A DNA stretch of 17,780 nucleotides from an uncultured Anaeromassilibacillus sp. (GCA_945988865.1 CAMFTQ010000002.1:1-17780); one strand, 5' to 3'. Counted from the stretch's first letter, positions 1 through 7,039 are shown. Numbers and translations are program-made. The notes: generated from the sequence alone by a model not told the origin.

Positions 1-7
1 TTTTCAT
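1..7 (-). CDS. Possible first codons of spoVAD (partial)
   Basis: Only an ATG and one further codon lie inside the window, on the minus strand, preceded by AGGGA about ten bases upstream. In Clostridia spoVAC is normally followed by spoVAD and spoVAE in one operon, so the position and spacing fit the start of spoVAD. The call rests on context and the ribosome binding site alone; no protein sequence is available to confirm it. Confidence 0.3.
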
Positions 8-27
8 CAAAAAAGTTCCCTAAAATC

Positions 28-483
28 TTATCCTATATTAACACCGAAAAGCTGTAGAATATAAATAATAAGTCCGTACAAAACGCCTGCGCCTATGCCG
101 TACACAATTACAGGTCCTGCAATTACAAACATCTTAGCTCCAACACCCGTTACAAAACCCTCCGTCTTAAACTCAATGGCAGGTGACGCTATAGAGTTTG
201 CAAAGCCTGTTATCGGCACAAGCGTGCCGGCTCCTGCGTGTTTTGCTATATCATCATACAAATGCAAGGCTGTCAGCAGAACACCCAAAAATACAAGCGA
301 AACAGAAACGTAAATCCGACTGTCCTTTTGCTCTGCACCCATATACATATACCAGCTCATCAAAAGCTGTCCCAAAAGACAAATCGCACCGCCTATTAGA
401 AAGGCTTTCGCACAATTCACTAAAAGTTCACTGTTCTTTGAAGTTGTCTTCACCATCTGACTGTATTCTTTTTTATTGACCAA
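28..483 (-). CDS. spoVAC: Stage V sporulation protein AC (SpoVAC)
   Basis: SpoVAC is an integral membrane component of the SpoVA channel, which moves Ca-dipicolinate into the developing spore and out at germination. The protein is about 151 residues. Near the N-terminus it has KEYSQMVK, then hydrophobic segments around residues 26-47 and 60-80. A long C-terminal hydrophobic region contains LVPITGFANS and SPAIEFKTEG, which are typical of SpoVAC/SpoVAE. The frame is open to a GTG at 492, but that codon lies inside the GAGGTGATA ribosome binding site. The TTG at 481-483 sits about six bases after it and gives a usual N-terminus (VNKKEY), so I chose TTG. The gene is divergent from the cysteine desulfurase gene. 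Forespore (sigma-G) control is expected for the family, but I could not find a convincing promoter. The family call is firm; the start is inferred. Confidence 0.92.
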   Translation of the reverse strand: MVNKKEYSQMVKTTSKNSELLVNCAKAFLIGGAICLLGQLLMSWYMYMGAEQKDSRIYVSVSLVFLGVLLTALHLYDDIAKHAGAGTLVPITGFANSIASPAIEFKTEGFVTGVGAKMFVIAGPVIVYGIGAGVLYGLIIYILQLFGVNIG

Positions 484-548
484 TACTATCACCTCGGTAA
501 ATTTTTTATTATTGTAACCGATTTACAGATTTTTATTTAAAAATGCTA

Positions 549-577
549 TTTATTTTTCCTTCGCTTTATAGTATAAT
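549..577 (+). promoter_or_regulatory. Candidate sigma-A promoter for the nifS-thiI-sortase operon
   Basis: A perfect TATAAT lies at 572-577, about 40 bases before the desulfurase start, in an AT-rich divergent intergenic region. With a 17-bp spacer the -35 would be TTTATT at 549-554, which is a poor match to TTGACA. The -10 is seen directly; promoter activity is inferred. Confidence 0.45.
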
Positions 578-618
578 TTATTGGTAAAAATATGTTTTAT
601 TAAGTGAGAAGAATTTTA

Positions 619-1749
619 ATGACAGAACATTATCTTGACAACAGCGCAACTACAAGGGTATCACAGCTTGCGGCAAAAAAAGCTCTGCAAATTATGACCG
701 AGTGCTACGGCAATCCGTCCTCTCTGCATACAAAGGGTATGCAAGCAGAGCAGGAGCTTATAAAAGCAAGAAAAATAATAGCCGACTCGATAAAAGCAAA
801 GGAAACTGAAATATACTTTACAAGCGGTGGAACGGAAGCTAACAATACGGCAATTTTCGGCACGGCAAAAGCAAAAGCAAGACAGGGCAAAAAAATAGTC
901 ACAACAGCCATTGAGCATAGCTCTGTGCTTGAAGCGTGTGAAGCACTGCAAAAGCAGGGCTACGAGGTAGTATATCTTACACCGAATGAAAACGGTATAG
1001 TCACGGCAGAGGCTTTAGAAAATGCCGTTGACAGCGACACAATACTTGTTTCGGTAATGGCTGTAAATAACGAAACAGGCGCTGTAATGCCCATTGAGCA
1101 TATAAGCAAAATTATCAAAAGCAAAAAATCAAACGCACTTTTTCACACCGATATGGTACAGGCATACGGCAAAATTCATATTAAAGCGTCTAAAATCGGC
1201 GCAGACCTTATCAGCCTGTCGGCGCACAAGGTTCACGCTCCCAAGGGAGTGGGTGCGCTTTATGTAAAAAGCGGTGTTCGTATTTCTCCTTTACACTTCG
1301 GTGGCGAGCAAGAAAGAAAGCTGCGCCCCGGAACAGAAGCGTTACCGCTTATCGGTGCATTCGGCAGTGCGGTAAGCGAATTTGACATTGACAAAAATAT
1401 GCAGTATGTAAAAGAGCTAAACGAATATGCAAAGGAAAAACTTTTATCGCTTGAAGGCGTTTATCTTAACAGTCCTGAAAACGCATTACCCTATGTACTG
1501 AATTTATCTGTTTTAGGTATAAGAAGCGAAACAATGCTTCATCATCTTGAAGCGTCAGATATATTTGTCAGCAGCGGAAGTGCCTGTGCTAAGGGAAAGA
1601 AAAGCCACGTACTTAAAGCTCTGGGATTGTCAGAAAAACGAGCAGACAGTGCAATAAGAATCAGCTTTTCAAAGCTTAATACAAAGGAAGATATAGACGC
1701 TTTGTACGAGGCTGTAAAAATCGGCACAAAAACGCTTGTCAGAAAGTAA
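619..1749 (+). CDS. Cysteine desulfurase (NifS/IscS family), likely sulfur donor for ThiI
   Basis: This is a PLP-dependent enzyme that takes sulfur from L-cysteine as an enzyme persulfide, leaving alanine. Numbered from the ATG at 619 (376 residues), it has YLDNSATT at the N-terminus, SGGTEANN near 69-76, the cofactor-stacking His in IEHSS near 100, and the PLP lysine in SAHKVHAPKG near 204. The persulfide cysteine lies in SSGSACAKGKK near 323. The frame also opens at GTG 604, but the ATG at 619 follows AGAAG and starts just before the conserved YLDNSATT. thiI begins 25 bases after the stop. In Bacillus subtilis the equivalent pair is nifZ-thiI, where NifZ feeds ThiI, so a dedicated role in tRNA thiolation is the best inference. 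A general Fe-S role (IscS-like) is the alternative; no iscU or other Fe-S genes are nearby. Confidence 0.93.
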   Translation: MTEHYLDNSATTRVSQLAAKKALQIMTECYGNPSSLHTKGMQAEQELIKARKIIADSIKAKETEIYFTSGGTEANNTAIFGTAKAKARQGKKIVTTAIEHSSVLEACEALQKQGYEVVYLTPNENGIVTAEALENAVDSDTILVSVMAVNNETGAVMPIEHISKIIKSKKSNALFHTDMVQAYGKIHIKASKIGADLISLSAHKVHAPKGVGALYVKSGVRISPLHFGGEQERKLRPGTEALPLIGAFGSAVSEFDIDKNMQYVKELNEYAKEKLLSLEGVYLNSPENALPYVLNLSVLGIRSETMLHHLEASDIFVSSGSACAKGKKSHVLKALGLSEKRADSAIRISFSKLNTKEDIDALYEAVKIGTKTLVRK

Positions 1750-1774
1750 TTTATCATACCGAAAGGACATAGAT

Positions 1775-2947
1775 ATGAAAGAAATTATACTTGTAAAGCT
1801 CGGCGAAATAGTTTTAAAAGGACTAAACCGCCGAACATTTGAGGATATGCTAAAGAAAAACATCAAAAACTCGTTGCGTGGACTTGGCAGCTTTGAGATT
1901 ACCTGCGCACAGTCAACTATCAGCATTTCGCCAAACAGCGACGACGTTGACCTTGACGAGGTGTGCGAAAGAATTTCAAAAATTTTCGGTATTGTCACCT
2001 TTTCAAGGGCGGCTGTCTGCGAAAAGGATATGGAGCAGATTTTAAGCCTTGCGCCCGATTATCTCTCAGAACAGCTTGAAAACGCAAAAACCTTCAAGGT
2101 TGAAGCAAAGCGTTCCGACAAAAAATTCCCATTAAAATCACCCGACATCTGTCGTGAAACAGGCGCAGCGATTTTAGAAAAATTCCCGCACCTGACAGTA
2201 GATGTTCACAATCCCGATTTAACCGTAACCGTAGAGGTGCGTGACTTCAAGGCTTACATCAGAGGTGAGGCTCAAAGAGGTGCAGGCGGTATTCCTGTCG
2301 GAACGGGAGGACTCGGCACAATTTTAATCAGCGGCGGTATAGACTCGCCTGTTGCGGCATATATGATGGCAAAAAGAGGACTAAGGCTTAACGCAGTTCA
2401 TTTTGCAAGTCCTCCGTACACAAGTCCCAGAGCAGAGCAAAAGGTAGTAAAGCTCTTGCAAAAGGTTAGTATGTACGCAGGGCATATAAAAATGTTTACA
2501 GTACCGTTTACTAAAATACAAGAAACAATACAGTCACAATGCCCCGAGGAGCTTTTCACAATAATTATGCGCCGTCTTATGATGGATATTTCACAGCGTA
2601 TCGCAAAACAGACAGAAAGCGGCGCTTTGATAACAGGCGAAAGCTTAGGTCAGGTTGCATCGCAGACTATATACGCCTTAGGCTGTACGGACGAAGCCAC
2701 CGATATGGTTGTTTTCAGACCGCTTATTGGTATGGATAAGGAAGAGATTATTAAGATTTCTCGCAAAATAGACACGTTCGACATTTCTATTGAGCCTTAC
2801 GAAGACTGCTGTACGGTATTTACGCCAAAGCACCCACGCACAAGACCTGTGCTGAAATATGTTAAGGAAGCTCAGAGTAAGGTAGATTTTGAGCCGATGA
2901 TACTGGAAGCGTTAGATAACCTGAAAACCACAGAAATCTATCCTTAA
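1775..2947 (+). CDS. thiI: tRNA 4-thiouridine synthase ThiI, without rhodanese domain
   Basis: ThiI adenylates uridine 8 of tRNA and replaces its oxygen with sulfur; in some bacteria it also supplies sulfur for the thiamine thiazole. The protein is 390 residues from the ATG at 1775, which follows GAAAGGAC; the frame is open upstream to 1736, inside the previous gene. Order: an N-terminal ferredoxin-like part (IILVKLGEIVLKG), a THUMP domain roughly 60-165, then a PP-loop ATPase with SGGIDSPVA at 186-194, TGESLGQVASQT at 287-298 and YEDCC at 342-346 followed by TPKHP. E. coli ThiI is about 480 residues because of a C-terminal rhodanese domain that carries the persulfide cysteine. This protein ends before that domain, as in B. 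subtilis, so sulfur is probably handed over directly from the desulfurase encoded upstream. Confidence 0.95.
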   Translation: MKEIILVKLGEIVLKGLNRRTFEDMLKKNIKNSLRGLGSFEITCAQSTISISPNSDDVDLDEVCERISKIFGIVTFSRAAVCEKDMEQILSLAPDYLSEQLENAKTFKVEAKRSDKKFPLKSPDICRETGAAILEKFPHLTVDVHNPDLTVTVEVRDFKAYIRGEAQRGAGGIPVGTGGLGTILISGGIDSPVAAYMMAKRGLRLNAVHFASPPYTSPRAEQKVVKLLQKVSMYAGHIKMFTVPFTKIQETIQSQCPEELFTIIMRRLMMDISQRIAKQTESGALITGESLGQVASQTIYALGCTDEATDMVVFRPLIGMDKEEIIKISRKIDTFDISIEPYEDCCTVFTPKHPRTRPVLKYVKEAQSKVDFEPMILEALDNLKTTEIYP

Positions 2948-2977
2948 TTATAACGCAGTAAAGGGAGGACGATATAT

Positions 2978-4798
2978 ATGAAGATAGAGATTTATTCTCT
3001 GCAATCAAATAACGATGATTTACAAGCGTTAAACGACGGCTTTAAGTCGGTTATGCAACGTCTTGCAGATAACGACTGTTACGTTATTTATAAAACAGAG
3101 ATGGACGCAAGCGGTGCAAAAATCAAAAAAGCTCTTGCCACAAGCCTTAGCGACAGCGACAAGCCAGATATGATTTTAGTAGCCAACGCTCTGACAACTA
3201 AGGACAGCACTTCATTCAGAGAGCTTTTTGCCGATATTGTAACAGAGGCTGAAAGCAAAATTCAGGACAAACAGAAAAAGTCAAAAACAAAAAAGAAAAT
3301 CAAGATATTTACGCTCGGCGATATGGGGCAGGGCTACAAGGGCTATTGCTTTAATTACCTCGGCACAAAGGTTGCGGTTTTGCCGTCTGTTTCTCTTACA
3401 GAAAGAACCATTGAGGATCTTGTTACAGACGGTGTTCGCCTTGCAAACGAGGTATTTGAAAATACTGCCCTTCAATACCCTGACGGCATAGTAACTGTTG
3501 AAAAAGAAAAGAAAGGCTTTATTAAAAGCATTTTCCCGACAAAGGGCGATTCCGGAAAAGAAAAGGCAAGAAAGACAGCAACTCTTGTAGCGGCGGCAGT
3601 ATTTCTTGTTGCAGGCGGATTTTTAATTAACAGCCTTGTTATTCAGCCTGCCGAAAACTACCGTATTCAAAGCGAAATTCAGGATATTTTCCATAACACA
3701 AACAACGACAATAAAACATCGGTTGACAACGGCTCTTCGCTTACAAAAAACTGGAAAGAGCTAAAAAAAATCAATGAGGATATTGTAGGATGGATTAAGC
3801 TTGACGGTACGCTTATTGATTACCCTGTACTTGAAAACAAGACCGATACCTCGACATATCAGTTTTATCTTAATCACAACTACAAAAAAGACTGGTCGAG
3901 CTACGGCAGTATTTTTGTAGATTACAGGGCTAAGCAGAGCGTTAAATCAAAAAACCTTGTTCTGCACGGTCATCATATGAATGACGGCAGTATGTTCGGT
4001 AATCTGCTCGACTACGGCGGTACGTGGAAGGAGGGCTTTAAGGGCGATCTTAATTTTTACAAGACCCATCCAACATTTACCTTTGACACTCCCAAAGAAA
4101 ATGCAACGTGGAAGATTATTTCTGTTTTCAAGACAAATACATTGGACGAGCACGGCGAGTTTTTCAACTATATGCAGTCAAATTTCAACTCAAGTGCTGA
4201 ATTTATGAACTTTGTTTACAACGTGCGTGTTCGTTCGCTTTTCAACTGTCCCGTTAATGTAAACGAAAATGATCAGATTATTACGCTTTCTACCTGCTCA
4301 TATGAATTTTCCGAATTCAGAACCGTAGTGGTAGCAAGAAAGGTGCGTGAAAACGAAAACTTCAGCGTTGACGTTTCAAAGGCATCTCTTAACAAGAACG
4401 CAGTATGGCCGCAGGTTTACTATAACAATCAGGGCGGGACACGTCCAAAGGTGACAACGTTCCAGACAGAGCTGAAAGACGGCAGCATCAGCTGGTATGA
4501 CGGTAAAGGAAAACTCGAAGGCAGCGAGGAGCTGACAGGAAGCAAAAAAACAACACAACCAAATAAAAACGGCAACGCCGTAATCTATACCGTTGAGTTT
4601 ATAAATTATGACGGCACTGTTCTGAAAAGGCAGGAGGTTGTTGAGGGCGAGGCTGCAACACCACCTACAGAAACGCCAATCAAGCCGAATGACGAGTATT
4701 ATTCATACACGTTCACAGGCTGGGATATGGACTACTCAAAAATCATCAGCAATATGAGAGTAGCCGCAACCTTTAAGGAACACAGACTAAGCAATTAA
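2978..4798 (+). CDS. Membrane class B sortase with CinA-N/MoCF-like cytoplasmic domain and C-terminal surface repeat
   Basis: Sortases are extracytoplasmic cysteine transpeptidases that cut a sorting signal and join proteins to the wall or to each other. This one has 606 residues. Residues 1-165 look like a soluble alpha/beta domain resembling the N-terminal (MoCF-like) domain of CinA: DMILVANALTTKD at 64-76, and GTKVAVLPSVSLTERTIEDL at 129-148 at the place of the family LPGxPxE region. The usual GG..PT.DD nucleotide/cofactor motif is absent. A Lys/Arg-rich stretch precedes one membrane helix at about 201-222, giving an N-in, C-out topology. The sortase B domain spans about 255-460: LHGHHMNDGSMFGNL with catalytic His332, LSTC ending in Cys440, and Arg448 in EFRTVVVARK. 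Residues about 536-600 (TVEFINYDGTVLK, YTFTGWD) resemble a Listeria-Bacteroides/InlB-type repeat. The start follows AAGGGAGG. The gene lies 30 bases after thiI in the same operon, and no sorting-signal substrate is encoded in the window. The sortase call is firm; the N-terminal assignment is by eye. Confidence 0.85.
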   Translation: MKIEIYSLQSNNDDLQALNDGFKSVMQRLADNDCYVIYKTEMDASGAKIKKALATSLSDSDKPDMILVANALTTKDSTSFRELFADIVTEAESKIQDKQKKSKTKKKIKIFTLGDMGQGYKGYCFNYLGTKVAVLPSVSLTERTIEDLVTDGVRLANEVFENTALQYPDGIVTVEKEKKGFIKSIFPTKGDSGKEKARKTATLVAAAVFLVAGGFLINSLVIQPAENYRIQSEIQDIFHNTNNDNKTSVDNGSSLTKNWKELKKINEDIVGWIKLDGTLIDYPVLENKTDTSTYQFYLNHNYKKDWSSYGSIFVDYRAKQSVKSKNLVLHGHHMNDGSMFGNLLDYGGTWKEGFKGDLNFYKTHPTFTFDTPKENATWKIISVFKTNTLDEHGEFFNYMQSNFNSSAEFMNFVYNVRVRSLFNCPVNVNENDQIITLSTCSYEFSEFRTVVVARKVRENENFSVDVSKASLNKNAVWPQVYYNNQGGTRPKVTTFQTELKDGSISWYDGKGKLEGSEELTGSKKTTQPNKNGNAVIYTVEFINYDGTVLKRQEVVEGEAATPPTETPIKPNDEYYSYTFTGWDMDYSKIISNMRVAATFKEHRLSN

Positions 4799-4876
4799 AT
4801 CAAAATACGTCAGTATGTTCACTTGAGAATTCTTCCGTTTTGTTCAGAATAAATAGATTTAATTTTGGGTAAGAGT

Positions 4877-5296
4877 ATGAAATTTGATTTGATTTTTTAT
4901 CAGTCCAAAAAAACATCGCTTTGCGAAAAAAAGCTAAGCGAACTTTTGAATAAAAGCTCAATTTCAGTAAACACAACAGCCTTTTCAACAACACCGATTG
5001 CTTTGGGGCAAAGGCTTGTAGAGTCGCTTAACTGCTGTTACCTTGTCTTTGTGATAGGCAATTTATCAACAGGCGACAGCAACAGCTTTACACGTGTGAT
5101 TTCAAGAGCTATTGCAAACAGCAAATTGACGCTTTGTAACACAAAAAAGCTAAGAAGCCTGCTCGGTCCTGACGGATATATTATAAGTTGCGGAAAGCAG
5201 GTTATTGTCGCACTCCCCGATGACCCCTGTGAGATAGAAGCTATGCTTTCGCACGAGGTAATAGACTACATAACAAAAACTGTACCGACAGAATAA
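4877..5296 (+). CDS. Small stand-alone CinA-N/MoCF-like protein related to the sortase N-terminal domain
   Basis: I do not recognise a named function. The product is 139 residues from ATG 4877; the frame is also open to a TTG at 4865, but the ATG start MKFDLIFYQS matches the sortase start MKIEIYSLQS. It has no membrane helix or signal peptide, so it is probably cytosolic. YLVFVIGNLSTGDSNSFTRV aligns with DMILVANALTTKDSTSFREL of the sortase. Its C-terminal part, GKQVIVALPDDPCEIEAML, closely resembles the gk.vi.LPG.P.EM..M region of CinA. The canonical GGLGPTxDD motif is replaced by GNLSTGDSNS, so catalysis like that of molybdopterin enzymes is doubtful. It lies 78 bases after the sortase gene, has only a weak ribosome binding site (GGGTAAGAG), and its stop codon abuts the terminator. 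A partner or regulator of the sortase N-terminal domain is inferred, not shown. Confidence 0.7.
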   Translation: MKFDLIFYQSKKTSLCEKKLSELLNKSSISVNTTAFSTTPIALGQRLVESLNCCYLVFVIGNLSTGDSNSFTRVISRAIANSKLTLCNTKKLRSLLGPDGYIISCGKQVIVALPDDPCEIEAMLSHEVIDYITKTVPTE

Positions 5297-5380
5297 AAAC
5301 GGACCACCCGAAAGATAATTATTGTATCTTCTCAAAACAAGCATTTAGATTACGATATATCTTTCGGGTGGTATTTTTAT
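5293..5380 (+). terminator. Long-stem inverted repeat ending the nifS-thiI-sortase operon
   Basis: ACCACCCGAAAGATA at 5303-5317 is perfectly complementary to 5358-5372, giving a 15-bp stem around a 40-base loop. ATAAAAA at 5293-5299 and TTTTTAT at 5374-5380 extend the symmetry, so a T-tract follows the stem in both directions. It overlaps the stop codon of the small CinA-like gene. A rho-independent, possibly bidirectional, terminator is the simplest reading, although the loop is unusually long. Confidence 0.65.
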
Positions 5381-5424
5381 ATGTTTTGGTTCTATTGCAA
5401 ATGTTGGAGTAAGAGATTGCTAAA

Positions 5425-5582
5425 AGCCTCCCCTGTGCAAGGGGAGGTGTCAAAGCCTTTGGCTTTGACGGAGGGGTTGTGGGTAATGAACAAAACAGAA
5501 CTTTTGCACAAAGCCAAAGTAAGAGTGCAAGACAATCCCCTCAGTCGGCAAAGCCGACAGCTCCCCTTTCTAAGGGGAGCCT
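5425..5582. repeat. MITE-like palindromic intergenic repeat with four hairpins
   Basis: Two diverged inverted copies of a roughly 55-base module (5425-5480 and 5532-5582) flank a 51-base spacer. Left arm: stem CCTCCCCT/AGGGGAGG (5427-5434 with 5440-5447), then stem GTCAAAGCC/GGCTTTGAC (5449-5457 with 5461-5469), then GAGGGGTTGT. Right arm, read inward: stem GCTCCCCTT/AAGGGGAGC (5560-5568 with 5572-5580), then stem GTCGGC/GCCGAC (5544-5549 with 5553-5558), then ACAATCCCCTC, which is complementary to the left GAGGGGTTGT apart from one inserted base. No transposase lies nearby and no open frame here looks coding. The layout fits a non-autonomous mobile element or REP-like unit. I recall similar GGCTCCCC...GGGGAGCC elements in Clostridia of the gut, but copy number cannot be judged from one window. 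No clear target duplication is visible. Confidence 0.7.
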
Positions 5583-5661
5583 ACGTAGAGGAACCCTTCA
5601 TTTGATAAGGGAAGCCGACACATAACACAACTTTTGAAAAAACAACCCAAATATCAGGACT

Positions 5662-5691
5662 AAAAAACGCCAGAGCTTTCGCTCCGGCGTT
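5662..5691 (-). terminator. Intrinsic terminator of the ribosomal/alpha operon
   Basis: On the minus strand the transcript forms a 10-bp stem (5681-5690 with 5667-5676; ACGCCGGAGC paired with GCTCTGGCGT), closed by a GAAA tetraloop and followed by a run of U from 5667 to 5662. The single imperfect position is a G-U pair on the minus strand but an A-C mismatch on the plus strand, so the structure is adapted to minus-strand transcription. It lies just downstream of rplQ. Confidence 0.9.
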
Positions 5692-5708
5692 GTTGTATTT
5701 AATTACAA

Positions 5709-6050
5709 TTAAAGAAGCTCGATGATTGCCATTTCAGCAGCGTCGCCACGACGTGGTCCTAACTTAGTAATGCGTGTGTAGCCGCCGTTTCTGTCCTTAT
5801 ATTTAGGAGCAATCTCTGTAAACAGCTTGTGTGCAACGTCCTCTTTAGTAACAAAAGACATTACAAGACGCTTGTTGTGAAGACTGTCTTCCTTAGCTAT
5901 TGTAATCATTTTCTCTGCCATTGAGCTAACCTCTTTGGCACGAGTAACTGTAGTTTCAATTTTGCCGTTTTCAAACAGGAATGTAACCATAGCTCTGAGC
6001 ATTGCTGTTCTGTGAGCAGTAGTTCTTCCCAGCTTTCTTGTACCTGGCAT
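5709..6050 (-). CDS. rplQ: 50S ribosomal protein L17
   Basis: bL17 binds 23S rRNA on the solvent face of the large subunit near the tunnel exit. The product has 113 residues, about the size of the Firmicutes form. The N-terminus [20 protein letters not shown] is the family signature, and the C-terminal part has [20 protein letters not shown]. The ATG follows AAAGGAGTG. It is the last gene of the supercluster, 35 bases after rpoA, as in most Firmicutes, and an intrinsic terminator follows its stop codon. Confidence 0.98.
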   Translation of the reverse strand: MPGTRKLGRTTAHRTAMLRAMVTFLFENGKIETTVTRAKEVSSMAEKMITIAKEDSLHNKRLVMSFVTKEDVAHKLFTEIAPKYKDRNGGYTRITKLGPRRGDAAEMAIIELL

Positions 6051-6085
6051 ATTGTTTCACTCCTTTTCTCAGTTTTTAAAAGGGT

Positions 6086-7039
6086 TTATTCATCCTCAGA
6101 GCGAAGACCGAAACCAAGAGATTGAAGCTTGTAAATAACTTCCTCTAAAGACTTGCGACCAAGGTTTCTTACCTTCATCATATCTTCCTCTGACTTATTG
6201 ATTAAATCTTCAACTGTGTTAATACCTGCACGTTTTAAGCAGTTAAATGAACGAACAGACAAATCAAGCTCTTCGATAGTCATCTCAAGCAGCTTTCCCT
6301 TTGAATTGTCGTCTTTTTCAACCATAATCTCTGTGCTTGAACCCTTGTCTGACAAATCAACAAAGAGATTCAAATGCTCTGTAAGCACCTTAGCTGCAAG
6401 TGAAACAGCCTCTTGTGCATTTATAACGCCGTTTGTCCACACCTCAAGCGAAAGCTTGTCGTAGTCGGTAATCTGACCTACACGTGTGTTTTCTACGATA
6501 TAGTTGACCTTTAACACAGGTGTATAAATGGAATCCACAGGTAATACACCGATGACATTGTTGCCGCTTAGCGCCTTGTTGCGTTCTGCCGGCACATATC
6601 CTCTGCCCTTATCGAGTGTAATTTCCATATTAAGCTTAGAGTCTTCGCCAAGTGTTGCAATGTGAAGGTCGGGTGTGAGAATTTCGACCTCGCTGTCGCA
6701 CTGAATCATATCGCCTGTAACCTCACAGGGACCCTCAGCAAAAATTGATACTGTCTTTGGACCCTCGCTGTGAAGCTTTGCTACAAGGCTTTTCATATTA
6801 AGAACGATTTCAGTAACGTCTTCTTTAACACCGGGAATTGTCGAAAACTCGTGGAGAACACCGTCAATCTTGATAGATGTAACGGCTACTCCTTCTAAGG
6901 ATGAAAGCAAAACTCTTCTTAAGCTGTTGCCCAAGGTGTTGCCGAAGCCTCTTTCCAAAGGCTCGACAACAAATTTGCCATACTTTCCATCGCTTGATAA
7001 TTCTTTAGTTTCAATGCTTGGCTTTTGTATCTCTATCAT
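6086..7039 (-). CDS. rpoA: DNA-directed RNA polymerase subunit alpha
   Basis: The alpha dimer is the platform for RNA polymerase assembly, and its C-terminal domain contacts UP elements and activators. The product has 317 residues (B. subtilis 314). The N-terminal domain is about 1-228, with [19 protein letters not shown] near 30-48 forming the dimer helix. A short linker at 229-250 contains EKDDNSKG. The C-terminal domain at 251-313 has [14 protein letters not shown], whose arginine (263) corresponds to the DNA-contacting Arg265 of E. coli, and [10 protein letters not shown]. The start follows AAGGAGGAG. It lies between rpsD and rplQ, the conserved alpha-operon order. Confidence 0.98.
   Translation of the reverse strand: MIEIQKPSIETKELSSDGKYGKFVVEPLERGFGNTLGNSLRRVLLSSLEGVAVTSIKIDGVLHEFSTIPGVKEDVTEIVLNMKSLVAKLHSEGPKTVSIFAEGPCEVTGDMIQCDSEVEILTPDLHIATLGEDSKLNMEITLDKGRGYVPAERNKALSGNNVIGVLPVDSIYTPVLKVNYIVENTRVGQITDYDKLSLEVWTNGVINAQEAVSLAAKVLTEHLNLFVDLSDKGSSTEIMVEKDDNSKGKLLEMTIEELDLSVRSFNCLKRAGINTVEDLINKSEEDMMKVRNLGRKSLEEVIYKLQSLGFGLRSEDE

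Noticed and set aside
484..603. Sigma-F/G promoter for spoVAC
   Set aside because: GCATT- and CAATAATA-like pieces exist, but the gap between them (27 bases) is far too long for a forespore promoter.
3981..4208. Alternative open frames inside the sortase gene
   Set aside because: They are out-of-frame shadows of a well-supported coding sequence and show no domain signature.
4799..4876. Possible internal promoter before the small CinA-like gene (TTGAGA at 4823)
   Set aside because: No acceptable -10 lies at the right spacing; the AT-rich sequence makes weak matches likely by chance.
5381..5605. A 74-codon open frame on the plus strand through the intergenic repeat
   Set aside because: It runs through the hairpins of the palindromic repeat, has no ribosome binding site and no recognisable protein pattern.
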